A DNA stretch of 64,000 bases from Paenibacillus sp. N3.4 (GTDB lineage: Bacteria > Bacillota > Bacilli > Paenibacillales > NBRC-103111): assembly GCF_008017805.1 (NCBI RefSeq), contig NZ_VRTT01000020.1:42630-106629 (forward strand), read 5' to 3'. The number at the start of each line of letters is the position of its first letter. Within the stretch, counting starts at the first letter, position 1. Positions 46,782-56,455 of the stretch are shown here, one piece after another. Made by a program: the position numbers and the translations under genes. Under the pieces are notes generated by a model, which was given only the letters and a program-made list of their open reading frames with translations, ran no database searches and was not told the origin of the DNA.

Positions 46782-48951
46782 GTGAACATTAGAAAGTTAA
46801 TTCGATTTTCGATGAAACAATTTTGGAAGTATAAAAGATATAGTGTGGGCATTGCCCTAAATGTATTGATATCCTTAGCCGTTTCCTCACTGTTTGCTTT
46901 AAGCTTTAAATACATTATTGACGAAGTCACGATTGGGAAAAATGACTCCAAGCTTTTCATTCTGTTTTTCGCGATGATCTTGGGATGTATCATTTATCTG
47001 GCGAGTCAAATAGGGGGAAGCTATTGGCTGTCCAAGATTGCCGAACGAATGAAGGACGATCTCCGTCTGGACATGTTTGAGCATCTTCAGAAATTGCCGA
47101 TATCCTATCATAACAATGTGAGCAAAGGAAGTTTAACTTCTCGTTTTACAACGGATTTGGCGTCCATGCAATCCTCTTTTCTTTCACTGGTTCCTTCAGT
47201 GTATGCTATATTGTCCATTGGTTTGACTTTGGGCTTAACAGCTTGGCTCCATTGGGGGTTGGCGGTGATCTCTTTTCTGGGCATCGTTTTGGCGAGTGTC
47301 CTTCCCGCTTATATCAACCGCAAAGCTATTGGTTATAACGATAATTTAAAGTCTGAACAAACCATACTGAACGATTATATTTTAGAACACTTAACAATTC
47401 ATAAAACAATTCGTGCTTTTAATCTCATTGAATGGGAGCTTAACCGCTTAAAACGAGCAACACTGTCGATTTTCCCTTTGGCGGTGAAATCTCATTTCAC
47501 GAGTCAGACTTCCCCCATTTCCGTTTCAATGGCATTGTTTTTTTTCAACATCGTATCTGTCATGGTCGGTGCCTATTTGGTTACGAAGGATATCATGTCC
47601 GTAGGTATGCTGGTCGCATATCAAAGCTTATATCTCACCATGAGCCAGCAGTTGAAGGAACTGAGCCGCCACTTGCCCTTGCTAGCCGCCACAACCGCAA
47701 GTTACAGCAGGATTGAGCAGCTACTAAACGAAAAGCCCGAAAAGACAGTCTCGTCAAAGGACATTAAAACCGTTCAACTAGATAAAATAGTAAATGACAT
47801 TACCCTTCAGGATGTCAGCTTCGCTTATACGGAGAACTACCCGATCCTCCACGAAGTTAATCTAACGATCGAACAAAACAAATATGTTGCGGTTGTAGGA
47901 CGAAATGGTTCAGGAAAAAGCACGATTATGAATTTACTAATGAGATTTTATGAACCGACAAGAGGTAAGGTTGAGTTTGACGGCATGGATGCACGCTCCA
48001 TAAGTCTGGATTCCCTTCGAAATACGATTAGCTATGTCTCGCAAGATACAGATCTCATGAATTTGTCGATTTTTGATAATATTAAATTGGGCAAACTCGA
48101 TGCAAAGAAATCGAGGTGCATGAAGCGGCAATAACGGCCGGTATTCATGATTGGATTACTCAGCTTCCCGATGGCTATCATACAAGCACTGGTGAGGAAG
48201 GGAAGTCCCTTTCAGGGGGACAACGGCAACGGATTGCTATTGCGCGTGCGTTGATACGTAATCCAAGCATCTTATTATTCGATGAAGTCACTTCAGCGTT
48301 GGATCCGGAAAACGAAACTTTAATTCACGAAGCAATTCGAGATCTGGCAGGCACAAAAACCGTCATCAATATTACGCATCGATTAACTTCAGTTACGAAT
48401 GCGGATACCATTATTCTGATGGATGGCGGCAAAATAGTGGCTGCTGGAACACAAGAGGAATTACTTGAGAATTGTGAGCTTTATCGCATGTTATGGAACA
48501 AGCAGAGCGGATTTACCATAAACGGTGATGGGCGCAATGCACAAATCAATGCGGAGCGTTTACAGAAAATTCCTTTATTTAATGGGTTGGATTTGGAATT
48601 TTTGCAATACATTTGTAAGTATCTGAGCTCGGAGTTTGTAAAAACGGATGAAATTGTCGTAGAAAGGGGCAGGGATGGCGACAAATTTTATATTGTGGTT
48701 CGCGGAAAGATTGAAGTCCTCAAGCTGAAAGAAGATGCAACGGAGGAACGAGTGGCTGTTTTGGAGGACGGTGATCATTTCGGGGAAATCTCGCTGATGA
48801 TGTCTATGCCTCGAACGGCAACCATTCGTACATTGACCCCATGTACGTTTTTACCATTCAACGGGATATGTTTCAAACAATATTGGATAAAGCCGATCCC
48901 GAGCTGAGATGGCGTCTTGAGCAATCCTGTCGGGAACGTCTGATTTATTGA
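46782..48951 (+). pseudogene. Exporter-type ABC half-transporter fused to a cyclic-nucleotide-binding domain, two frameshifts
   Basis: Three frame segments form one protein of about 722 residues. Segment 1: six-helix export membrane domain, then Walker A VVGRNGSGKSTIMNLLMRFY. A missing A in the run at about 48104-48110 (GCAAAGAAATC) breaks it; segment 2 gives LSGGQRQRIAIARALIRNP, LLFDEVTSALD and a Crp-like beta roll (VVERGRDGDKFYIVVRGKIE; GDHFGEISLMMSMPRTATIR). A missing T in the run at about 48855 breaks it again; segment 3 is TIQRDMFQTILDKADPELRW to TGA 48951. The first start GTG 46782 is only three bases from GGAGG, while an ATT at 46788 is better spaced. Fusion of an exporter to a regulatory domain is uncommon. 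Confidence 0.85.
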
Positions 48952-48957
48952 TGATAT

Positions 48958-48995
48958 GCTTTTGGGAACTTTGTGGTTCTCAGGAGCTTTTTTTC
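48958..48995 (+). terminator. Rho-independent terminator
   Basis: GCTTTTGGGAAC pairs over 12 bp (with G-U pairs) with GTTCTCAGGAGC, then a T7 run. The following stretch to 49287 holds no gene I can support. Confidence 0.8.
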
Positions 48996-49287
48996 TATAT
49001 GTTACTCTGCTAGCAACAGGCTAATCATCCATAGTGCTAGCCCTTTTTCATTGTTAGAGTGTGTGCTTGTTTTCACTGATGGGAGGGGAAGGCATCTTGT
49101 TTTTAATTTGCTTTTGGCAGGAATGTAATGGAAAATTTAAAGCTGAGAATATATACTGGGATAAGAGCAATAGTGATTATTGGCTTTGAATGAATGATTT
49201 TAAATTCGAAGTCATCTTTGCATATTCGATGGTGGTTGTCTTCTGGGACATTGGCTTCATTGACGTACATACATTCTTTTTGGGGAG

Positions 49288-49803
49288 TTGTATTACTTAG
49301 TGTTTCGAAAAAAAATTGCAAGTATGATTTTAATTTTGATTTTAGGTATCCTAGCAGTAACCATTTTTAATAACTTTCAGAGTAGAGATACAAAGGATGT
49401 AGTTATACCCTTGAAGGATCTGGGAGGAAACGAAGAGCGCATTATTTTTAGAGATAAGCCAACAGCTATTCTTTTCTTCACTTCATGGTGTCCGTACTGT
49501 AATGAAGATGCTCCTAAAATTGTATCAATTTATGAAAAGTACAAGAACGAAATTAACTTATATGGTATTAATCTGATCAATCGAGATGATCGTGATAAAG
49601 TGGATAAATATGTTCAGAAATATAATATTGGTTATCCAATACTACTGGATGAGGACAGTATCTTATATAAAAAATACGGATCACCGGGATTTCCCACCCT
49701 TGTTTTTTTTGATAAAAATGGGAAAGAAACTAAAAGGATTGTTGGCTCTACAAGCCAGAGTATAATTGAATCACAATTTAGAAGAGTGTTGACAAATTTT
49801 TGA
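49288..49803 (+). CDS. Thioredoxin-like thiol-disulfide oxidoreductase, ResA/TlpA type
   Basis: 171 residues from TTG 49288, or about 167 from GTG 49300; neither has an ideal ribosome site. One N-terminal membrane anchor (IASMILILILGILAVTIF) is followed by an AhpC/TSA-Redoxin fold with the active site FFTSWCPYCNEDAPK (CPYC) and the cis-proline in SPGFPTLVFFDKNG. Such anchored proteins reduce disulfides outside the membrane, for instance in cytochrome c maturation. No ccd or res genes are adjacent. The gene is notably AT-rich, as are the following ones. Confidence 0.85.
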   Translation: MYYLVFRKKIASMILILILGILAVTIFNNFQSRDTKDVVIPLKDLGGNEERIIFRDKPTAILFFTSWCPYCNEDAPKIVSIYEKYKNEINLYGINLINRDDRDKVDKYVQKYNIGYPILLDEDSILYKKYGSPGFPTLVFFDKNGKETKRIVGSTSQSIIESQFRRVLTNF

Positions 49804-49952
49804 GGAAATAAAATACTGAGAATAGTGGAGACGCAGATTGGATCTATTTCTGCCTTGTACAGAATATGAAAAGCTTTTTGAATTAGATGTTAAGGCTCAA
49901 AAGATACTTGAAAAGTTAAAACGGGAATAGATTGAAAAAAGGGGATCTACAG

Positions 49953-50330
49953 GTGAACATTTTAAAACGATTCAGTATCTTATCAATAATTGTTGGTATT
50001 AGTGTTGATATGGTTGGGACAATGATAGCGTCAAGTATATTTACAATGATTTATATATGGACTAATCACATAGACATTCGCAATATAAAAGAATTGTACA
50101 CGAATAACTTGTTTATTTCTTTAAGTTTGATCATCGGTGCCATTTTTAGTGTTTTGGGAGGTTTTGTAGCTGCTCGAATTGCGAAACAATCCAAATTAAT
50201 GCATTCAGCATTTATTGGGTTTGCATGTGAATTGGTGGGCATTTACAATATATTCAATGGGAATAGGTTGATAATAATTAATGCTGTTAATCGCTCGCAA
50301 GCCTTGCTACATAAGGCTTTACAGAGTTGA
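49953..50330 (+). CDS. Small membrane protein, unknown
   Basis: 125 residues from GTG 49953 (AAGGGGATC upstream; an in-frame TTG at 49932 is possible). Three hydrophobic helices (FSILSIIVGISVDMVGTMIA; LFISLSLIIGAIFSVLGGFV; a weaker third). The tail after NIFNGNR looks less conserved and could follow a frameshift, as neighbouring genes have these. Just before it, 49838-49930 encodes a 30-codon piece (YEKLFELDVKAQKILEKLK) of uncertain status. Confidence 0.55.
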   Translation: MNILKRFSILSIIVGISVDMVGTMIASSIFTMIYIWTNHIDIRNIKELYTNNLFISLSLIIGAIFSVLGGFVAARIAKQSKLMHSAFIGFACELVGIYNIFNGNRLIIINAVNRSQALLHKALQS

Positions 50331-50403
50331 TGGCATTGAAATTCCACCTACACCTGCAACAATAGAGTGCAAAAAATTACTCTCTTTTATTTGCGTTGTT
50401 TAG

Positions 50404-50898
50404 CGAATAGATCAGCCATGGTGCATTGCTGGAGGTTGGGCTATTGATCTCTTCCTTGGAAAAGTAACAAGAGAACATCAAGATATTGAAATTTTAATAC
50501 TAAGAGAAGATCAACATCATTTACAGAAGTATTTGGTAGGATACTCCTTTCAAAAAGTTAAAGATGGACATATTGAACCATGGCTATTTGATGAATGGCT
50601 AGAGTTGCCCATACATGAAACCTATGCACAAGATATGAATAACAAAATAGAAATCCTTTTGGATGAATCTGATGGCATGGATTGGGTTTTTCGTAGGGAT
50701 TCAAGAGTTAGAAGATCATTATCAGAGGTAATAATGTATTCAGGTCAAGGGATTCCCTATCTTAACCCTGCAATTGTCTTGCTATATAAATCAAAGAATC
50801 CAAGAGAAAAGGATGAACAGGATTTGAACAATACCATAGATTACCTTGATAATAAGGACAAACAATGGTTTAAAGATGCTATTCAAACATGTTATTAA
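50404..50898 (+). pseudogene. AadA/AadB-like nucleotidyltransferase, broken at the N-terminus
   Basis: The frame opens right after TAG 50400 without a start: RIDQPWCIAGGWAIDLFLGK, then TREHQDIEIL, DMNNKIEILLDESDG and a helical end (EKDEQDLNNTIDYLDNKDKQ). This is the aminoglycoside-adenylyltransferase-like fold with the GGWAIDLFLG motif and an acidic pair in HQDIEI (usually HxDID; here E replaces the second D). Adding one A at about 50396 would join it to an upstream LFALFSEIDQPW-like frame, so a one-base loss has cut off the start. Probably inactive as written. Confidence 0.7.
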
Positions 50899-50959
50899 GA
50901 GCATAATTAGAATCATTTACCAAGATAACCAAAGAACGATTTTATTAGGAGGGTCAGTT

Positions 50960-51661
50960 GTGATTTTCTTTGATATTGACGAAACTTTACTTGACCACGA
51001 TTATGCGGAAAAAATGGGTGCAATTGATTTCTTTCAAAAACTTATAGATGTATTGAATTTGCAAGAAGACGAGTTTGCAATCCAATGGAACGCTTTATCC
51101 AAAAAATACTTTGAAAAATATTTAGCAAAAGAATTATCCTTTCAAGAACAGCGTCGAATGAGGATGAAAGAAATGTTTGCTTATGTAAATGTAGAATTAT
51201 CGGATGAAGAAGCAGACATGAAGTTTGAAATATATCTTGCTTGTTATCAGAATAACTGGAAGTCATTTGAAGATGTAATTCCTTGCTTAAATGAAATTCA
51301 AGGTGGACAATTAGGAATTATAAGTAACGGTGATTATAAGCAACAGATCGAAAAGCTAGAGAAAATGGGAATTAGACAGTTCTTTTCATTCATTATTACT
51401 TCAAGTGAAGTGGGCTATGCAAAACCTGATGTTCGTATATTTGAAAAAGCTAGATCAATAGCAGGACAGAATTTACGAGAATGTTTTTATGTAGGGGATA
51501 GATTAGAAGTAGATGCTATGGGAAGTAGCAATGCAGGAATGAAAGCCATATGGTTGAACCGTAAAGGTGAATCATCTCCACATAACTTAAACGAAGATAT
51601 TATTGTTATCCAGAGCCTTGATGAATTAGCAACAGTAATAAATAATGCAACAATTAAATAA
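50960..51661 (+). CDS. HAD-superfamily hydrolase, subfamily IA
   Basis: 233 residues from GTG 50960, with TTAGGAGGG eight bases upstream; a longer in-frame extension has no ribosome site. Motif I is VIFFDIDETLLDHDYAEKMG, motif II LGIISNGDYKQQ, the motif III lysine in GYAKPDVRIFEKA, and motif IV FYVGDRLEVDAMGSSNAG. A helical cap follows motif I. Relatives such as YjjG act on nucleotide monophosphates, but substrate cannot be assigned. It follows the nucleotidyltransferase remnant in an AT-rich accessory stretch. Confidence 0.88.
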   Translation: MIFFDIDETLLDHDYAEKMGAIDFFQKLIDVLNLQEDEFAIQWNALSKKYFEKYLAKELSFQEQRRMRMKEMFAYVNVELSDEEADMKFEIYLACYQNNWKSFEDVIPCLNEIQGGQLGIISNGDYKQQIEKLEKMGIRQFFSFIITSSEVGYAKPDVRIFEKARSIAGQNLRECFYVGDRLEVDAMGSSNAGMKAIWLNRKGESSPHNLNEDIIVIQSLDELATVINNATIK

Positions 51662-51788
51662 AACATGGATTTCATTTAATTCACTGGCAGAATTGCGTAA
51701 CACAAAACTAATTGGCATCGAAACAAATACAAGCTACGTAGCGTTAAGTAAAAGAGGGAATTTGGTTGCAAAGGTGGTGGCAGTATTA

Positions 51789-52040
51789 ATGACCTTAATA
51801 TTTATTTTAGTCATAAGTCTTGTAATAGCTGTTGCTTTATCATTGTTGATTAATACAATTTTGAAACGAAAGTCGCTTACTGAGGTGTTACTGGTATCTT
51901 TCTTGTTTATACTCACAGGTGGATTTTTGTTAATTGACCAGCACATCGGCGACAATGGTATCTACTTGTCAATTAATTATGGACTAATATTTATTGGGTT
52001 TATCACAGGAATATTAAGCTTTATAATAAAAAAAGACTGA
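51789..52040 (+). CDS. Small membrane protein, unknown
   Basis: 83 residues from ATG 51789, which has AAAGGTGG nine bases upstream; the frame is open back to 51645 with possible TTG starts. Three hydrophobic helices (LIFILVISLVIAVALSLLIN; LLVSFLFILTGGFLLI; GLIFIGFITGILSFII). No family recognised. A terminator-like hairpin follows at 52113. Confidence 0.5.
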   Translation: MTLIFILVISLVIAVALSLLINTILKRKSLTEVLLVSFLFILTGGFLLIDQHIGDNGIYLSINYGLIFIGFITGILSFIIKKD

Positions 52041-52112
52041 TACCAAGAAAATAGGTTGATATTAACCTAAACGATGAACGTTTGTTCAATAAAAGAGAAA
52101 GTTTCATTTAGA

Positions 52113-52155
52113 AGCATCATCCGATGGTGCTTTTTCTTACGCTCATGAAAGTGTA
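52113..52155. repeat. Direct repeat copy 1, terminator-like hairpin plus tail
   Basis: AGCATCATC-C-GATGGTGCT hairpin, then TTTTTCTTACGCTCATGAA. The same block recurs at 53022-53069, so the two copies flank the minus-strand DUF3888-like gene. The T run makes it a plausible terminator for the gene ending at 52040. Confidence 0.7.
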
Positions 52156-52186
52156 GATGCAGTACATGTGTTGATGCGGATGGGAC

Positions 52187-52969
52187 TCAATCATTCATCA
52201 AACGCTTAAACATGTACCAAAGAAGTTCTTTTGGCATTACTTTGCCTTGTTTACTTTCCTTTTTGATTATTACCCAATTATTATCCTTCTTATTTAAAGA
52301 ATAAACGAAGTTAGTTCCGTCAGCTTTTTTAAACAAAATGTATGCCTTATCGTCTTTTACAAAGGCGAATGGGGCTACGAAGTTTTTATATGGTGGTTTT
52401 ATATCCTTGTTTAATTCATTATTAATTTCCTCATTTACACTATATAGTGATATTAAATCATCTTTCTGTTCAGCTAGGTACTGCAACTGTCTATACTCAT
52501 ACTTTTTGTAAGAAGATAAATCTAAATTGAATGTTTTAAAAATATCTTCAAGGAGTTCCATTTTAAATTTTTCTATTTTCGCTTCCCATTCATCACCTTG
52601 GTGTTCATAGCTTATTAACTTAACTCCAAAGGGGCTTACACTCATAGTCAATATTTCGATTCCAATGGGTGAGGAATGTGCGTGTTCAAATGTCTTGGCT
52701 TGTAATTTTACTGTGAAAGTATATCCACCTTGCTGTTCCCTTTTTATATTCAATATTTTCGTCCAAAATAAGGCGAATTGTTTGGGGTAACCATAATAAT
52801 TAGCAATCGCTTCTTGAATGTGTGGGGAGAGTGTTGTAAGCAAGGTGTCTTGGGTTAATTTTTCTTGCGTTTCTTGAGATGGTATTTGTGGTTCAGCATG
52901 GACAGCGTAATTAATTGTAGTAGTAGCTATAGTCAATGACAGTATGAACATAAAAAAGGGTTTTCTCAT
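52187..52969 (-). CDS. Secreted DUF3888-like protein
   Basis: 260 residues with a signal peptide (PFFMFILSLTIATTTINYAV then HAEP). The segment LTQDTLLTTLSPHIQEAIAN then YYGYPKQF followed by a beta region (YTFTVKLQAKTFEHAHSSPI) matches DUF3888-type proteins of Bacilli. A second domain (FVKDDKAYILFKKADGTNFV) looks like a repeated beta unit. No enzymatic motif. The gene is AT-rich and lies between two copies of a direct repeat, which may reflect an insertion or local duplication. Confidence 0.75.
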   Translation of the reverse strand: MRKPFFMFILSLTIATTTINYAVHAEPQIPSQETQEKLTQDTLLTTLSPHIQEAIANYYGYPKQFALFWTKILNIKREQQGGYTFTVKLQAKTFEHAHSSPIGIEILTMSVSPFGVKLISYEHQGDEWEAKIEKFKMELLEDIFKTFNLDLSSYKKYEYRQLQYLAEQKDDLISLYSVNEEINNELNKDIKPPYKNFVAPFAFVKDDKAYILFKKADGTNFVYSLNKKDNNWVIIKKESKQGKVMPKELLWYMFKRLMND

Positions 52970-53021
52970 TTAATCACCTCATGGATATGCTTTCCAGAAA
53001 AGGTGAAAAGCATGAACAAAT

Positions 53022-53069
53022 AGCATCATCATTCGATAGTGCTTTTTCTTATGCTCATGAGAGCGTGTA
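53022..53069. repeat. Direct repeat copy 2, terminator-like hairpin plus tail
   Basis: AGCATCATC-ATTC-GATAGTGCT, then TTTTTCTTATGCTCATGAG; about 85 percent identical by eye to 52113-52155. Confidence 0.7.
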
Positions 53070-53142
53070 GGATGGTTTATGGAAACAACCCACGGTTATC
53101 TTAACAATTGTTACAAGCTTTTGTTTAATAATTGCATTCTAT

Positions 53143-53361
53143 ATGTTATTGAATGCGAAAAAAGAAATTGAGGATAATATTGGAATACTTTCTTCTATTG
53201 TTGCCTTGTTATCTTCTGTTTCTGTCATAATCCTAAATATTATTAATTTAGTAAAGAAAAATGATCAAAAGAAAAATAGTTTATGGTTTCTGATTATTAA
53301 TTCAGTCATTAGCATTTTTATAATATCTGTTACTGTATTAGGTATCATTTTAAGTAAATAG
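53143..53361 (+). CDS. Small membrane protein, N-terminus uncertain
   Basis: From ATG 53143 it encodes 72 residues with two helices (IGILSSIVALLSSVSVIILN; SVISIFIISVTVLGIIL). The same frame is open upstream to a TAG at 53068 and encodes a further helix (PTVILTIVTSFCLIIAFYML) but has no ATG, GTG or TTG there. The natural protein is therefore probably longer, and the start was lost to an indel or uses an unusual codon. Function unknown. Confidence 0.45.
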   Translation: MLLNAKKEIEDNIGILSSIVALLSSVSVIILNIINLVKKNDQKKNSLWFLIINSVISIFIISVTVLGIILSK

Positions 53362-53387
53362 ATCTAAAAGTTAAAGGAGAATGACAA

Positions 53388-54011
53388 ATGACCATCATCG
53401 ACAAACTAGCAACCTCGCTCAATCGAAAAGACGAGAAACCTAATCAAGAACTGGCGAAATACATAGCCGATCAAGATGATAAGGGGGCTGTGAAGGAGCT
53501 TGTAGAAAACTTGAAAAACAGCGATAAAAACATACAAAGCGACTGCATTAAAGTTCTCTATGAAATCGGAGATCTCAAACCGTCTTTAGTTGCTGAATAC
53601 AGCAAAGAGTTGGTAGATTTGCTTGATCATAAGAACAATCGACTTGTTTGGGGGGCTATGACAGCATTAGATGCGATAACTCTCGAAAACCCGGAAGCCA
53701 TTTATTCAGCTCTTTCAAAAATTGTCGATATTGCTGACAAAGGGTCGGTAATCACCAAAGATCACGGAGTAAATATCCTAATTAAGCTTAGTTCTGTCAA
53801 ACAATATGCTGATCATACTTTCACCTTACTCATCGAACAGCTTAAGAACTGTCCGACAAATCAACTTCCTATGTATGCGGAGAATGCATTAGCCATCATT
53901 AACGATAACAACAAAGCGCTTTTTATAAAGACACTTTTTTCACGACTCGACGATATTGAAAAAGACACAAAACGTAAGCGAGTGGAGAAAGTGATTAAGA
54001 AATTGAGCTGA
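53388..54011 (+). CDS. HEAT-like repeat protein
   Basis: 207 residues, ATG with AAAGGAG upstream. Nearly all helical, with repeated helix pairs typical of HEAT/armadillo solenoids (AVKELVENLKNSDKNIQSDC; ELVDLLDHKNNRLVWGAMTA; AENALAIINDNNKALFIKTL). Such proteins act as scaffolds; some bacterial ones resemble DNA glycosylase-like or phycobilisome lyase-like proteins, but no active-site pattern is seen. Single gene, followed by a strong terminator. Confidence 0.75.
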   Translation: MTIIDKLATSLNRKDEKPNQELAKYIADQDDKGAVKELVENLKNSDKNIQSDCIKVLYEIGDLKPSLVAEYSKELVDLLDHKNNRLVWGAMTALDAITLENPEAIYSALSKIVDIADKGSVITKDHGVNILIKLSSVKQYADHTFTLLIEQLKNCPTNQLPMYAENALAIINDNNKALFIKTLFSRLDDIEKDTKRKRVEKVIKKLS

Positions 54012-54014
54012 AAG

Positions 54015-54062
54015 ATTGCCAACCACCCGGCCTTCCAGGCCAGATGGTTGGCAATTTTTTTC
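54015..54062 (+). terminator. Rho-independent terminator
   Basis: ATTGCCAACCA pairs with TGGTTGGCAAT, with an inner GGCC/GGCC stem, then a T7 run. Confidence 0.9.
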
Positions 54063-54166
54063 ATTTTCCCTATGACTTCGTCAATTTAATGTAATCGGAA
54101 TTATAGCCGAATTCAACATTAGATGCGCGTATTTATTTTGCATGCTTGATTGGCCCATTTTCCGAA

Positions 54167-56136
54167 TTAATACGTTTTGGTTCCCGTAATATCGACTGGG
54201 CCGACTGTCGGAAGGTTCGGACTGTCATGCATGTAGAAGCTTTTCACCGTATTTTTTAGCAGTACTCTGGAGCCGATGCCCATACCTTTGGCCATCGAGA
54301 AATTGTTGAACTCGATTTTCTCGGCGTCGTCGACTGCGACTGCATACCGGTCGTCGTTCGATTCGAAGTTGACGGTGGTGTTGTTGAACGTGATCCCTTT
54401 CACGTGGCGCAACCACCATCCATACGACGGCCGAACGCCAAAGTCCTTCACATTATATTGTCCTTTCGCCAGTTCAGGCGGCGTTACGGAGGCGTCGGAA
54501 TTCGGATGGCTGCCTTTTGCCGTAATTTTCACATTGTTGAGCGTAATATTTTCCGCGTAATACGTTCCGTTGCCATCCTTGAAGCCGGCGATCGTGACGT
54601 GTATTCGCCATTCGAGCTTTTCGCGTTCGTAGCCGTTACGTTGTTGATCGTCACGTTCTTGATCTTGCCGACGCCTGCGCCCGGAGCGCGCCCTCGGTTA
54701 GAAATTTCGATGAAGATGGGGGCTGTCGTACCCGTCATCGTGTTGATGCCGTCCAACACGACTCCGTCCACGATGCTGCCGTCATTGACCGATATGCTGA
54801 AGCCGGCTTTGCCCGCGCCGAGCACAGTCAGGTTTGACACATGAACGTTCGAAATATCTCCCGCCGTCTCCGAGCCGATCTGGAACACGTTGCAATTCGT
54901 AAGGCCGACAACCTTATCGACGCGAATATTGCTCATCGGCCTCTTGTAGCCAAGGGAATAGTCGCTTCCCAGCTTGACGATGTCATCAGAGCTGTTCTCT
55001 GAATAAATGTCCGTTACTTTTACGTCGTTGCATTGCATAATATCGAACACGTCCCGTTGGCCTGAGGAGAAATTCGGCACGTGAACATTGTGGATGTTCA
55101 GCGTGTCGACTCCAGTAGCGAGCACAGCAAAATGTCCGAACCGCTGCAGATTGAGCCTGTGGGCGTCGTCCAACCCGCCGATTTCGACATCGGTGCTCAG
55201 CTTGAGGGCGATCGCCTTATCGCCTTGGCCGCTGCCAGGGTTGTCGCTTGTTGACAGCACGCCATTGCCGTCGATAGTGCCGGTGCCGGTAATTTTGACG
55301 TTGTGCAGGTTTTCTCCCCACATTAACGCATTATGCCAATGACTATGTCCGAAATCCTGATAGTTGTCGTACGAATTGGATTCGGGACTGTCGATGCCCG
55401 ATAAAGCTTTGATCGTCGCCCCGGTGTTGATATACAGCTGAATATTGCTCTTCAAATGAATGGAGCGCGTCGAATAGGTGCCCGTAGGGAATACGACCTT
55501 TCCGCCTCCAGCAGCATTAGCCGCCGCTATTGCACTATTGATGGCGTTGGTGTCATCGTTGCTTCCGTCGCCTTTGGCGCCGTAATCTTTCACATTATAG
55601 TCGCTGGAGCTTGCGGCCGACGTCAGCTTGAAATAATCCACCGTCATGGCATAGCTGCTGCTGCTCGCATTCTTGCCTGTCACCGTGAACCGGAACTTGT
55701 GGCTGCCGGACGATAAAGAAACGATGCCGAGATCGGACGATGTGAACGCTGCGACGCTTGCATACTGATCGACGGAGCCACCCTGGCTTTTGCCGTCGAC
55801 GCTTAATTGACTAATCCCTCTGCCCGTATTTTGCTTGTAGCCGAATTCGATGCTGTACGTATTGGCCGCAGGTACATTCACTGTAAACTCCACCCAGCTT
55901 CCGACTGCCGTAGATGAGCTCGTCTGCAAATATTGTCCGCCGCTTGCACTCGAATCGTTCGAGTTGGACGTTGTAATGCCGCTTGTCGTATTCGCGGTTG
56001 TCTCGCCCTCGAAATTCAATGTGGCCGCCGATACTGCTGGCACAGGAAATGGCCCTGCCCCGAACAATGCTGCGACTGACAAGACCAACGTGAGAGCCAT
56101 CGAGATTGCAGTTGTTTTGGACACTTTGCGCAACAA
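54167..56136 (-). pseudogene. Secreted GH28/pectate-lyase-like polysaccharide-degrading enzyme with CBM, frameshifted
   Basis: Signal peptide (AISMALTLVLSVAALFGAGP then VSAAT), a CBM6/CBM35-like domain (residues about 38-170, YASVAAFTSSDLGIVSLSSG), then a right-handed beta helix that opens with VKDYGAKGDGSNDDTNAINS and has the paired acids SSDDIVKLGSDYSLG, as in GH28-like polygalacturonases and rhamnogalacturonases. At about 54600 one base (probably a C in GAATACACGTC) is missing; the other frame continues VTIAGFKDGNGTYYAENITL to TGTKTY. Intact length would be about 655 residues. The gene is clearly GC-richer than its left neighbours. Confidence 0.85.
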
Positions 56137-56221
56137 AATGAAACCTCCTTTAATTTGGGAATAAGCCCATTATATAAAAGTGGTATGCGTGAAAGAGTGT
56201 AAAATTATTATATGTTTGTTT

Positions 56222-56455
56222 GAAATCTTCTCATGATGAGCCGTTGTGATAAACGCCTTAAGGCCGTTCAGAAGGATCTTGTCGACTGTTGCCGTATTGT
56301 TGTTTTTAATTCATCAAATCACTTGGTTTAACACTTTGTTATCCGCGGTTTTGTACGTATGATAAGCTTACATAAAGTGGTTGATAGTGAAATTCGGATC
56401 AAGCGCCAGCCCGAGCAGGCTGCCTTCGCTGTTTGGCATGTAATAGAACGGTGCG
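56222..56455 (-). pseudogene. Decayed glucose/sorbosone dehydrogenase-like remnant
   Basis: On the minus strand, SEGSLLGLALDPNFTINHFM is followed, through stops, by AYHTYKTADNKVLNQVI and NNNTATVDKILLNGLKAF. This follows the order of the PQQ-type sugar dehydrogenase fold (GGLLGIALDPxF, then a VYxYYTY strand, then a DKxLLxGI strand). At least three in-frame stops make it dead. The rest of 56137-56820 holds no other gene I can support. Confidence 0.5.

Noticed and set aside
49103..49321. 72-codon minus-strand frame between the ABC exporter and the thioredoxin-like gene
   Set aside because: No ribosome site, no recognisable protein, and it overlaps the start of the thioredoxin-like gene.
54404..54844. 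146-codon plus-strand frame opposite the GH28-like gene
   Set aside because: It spans the frameshift point of the real gene and reads as its complement; the GC-rich composition creates long chance frames.
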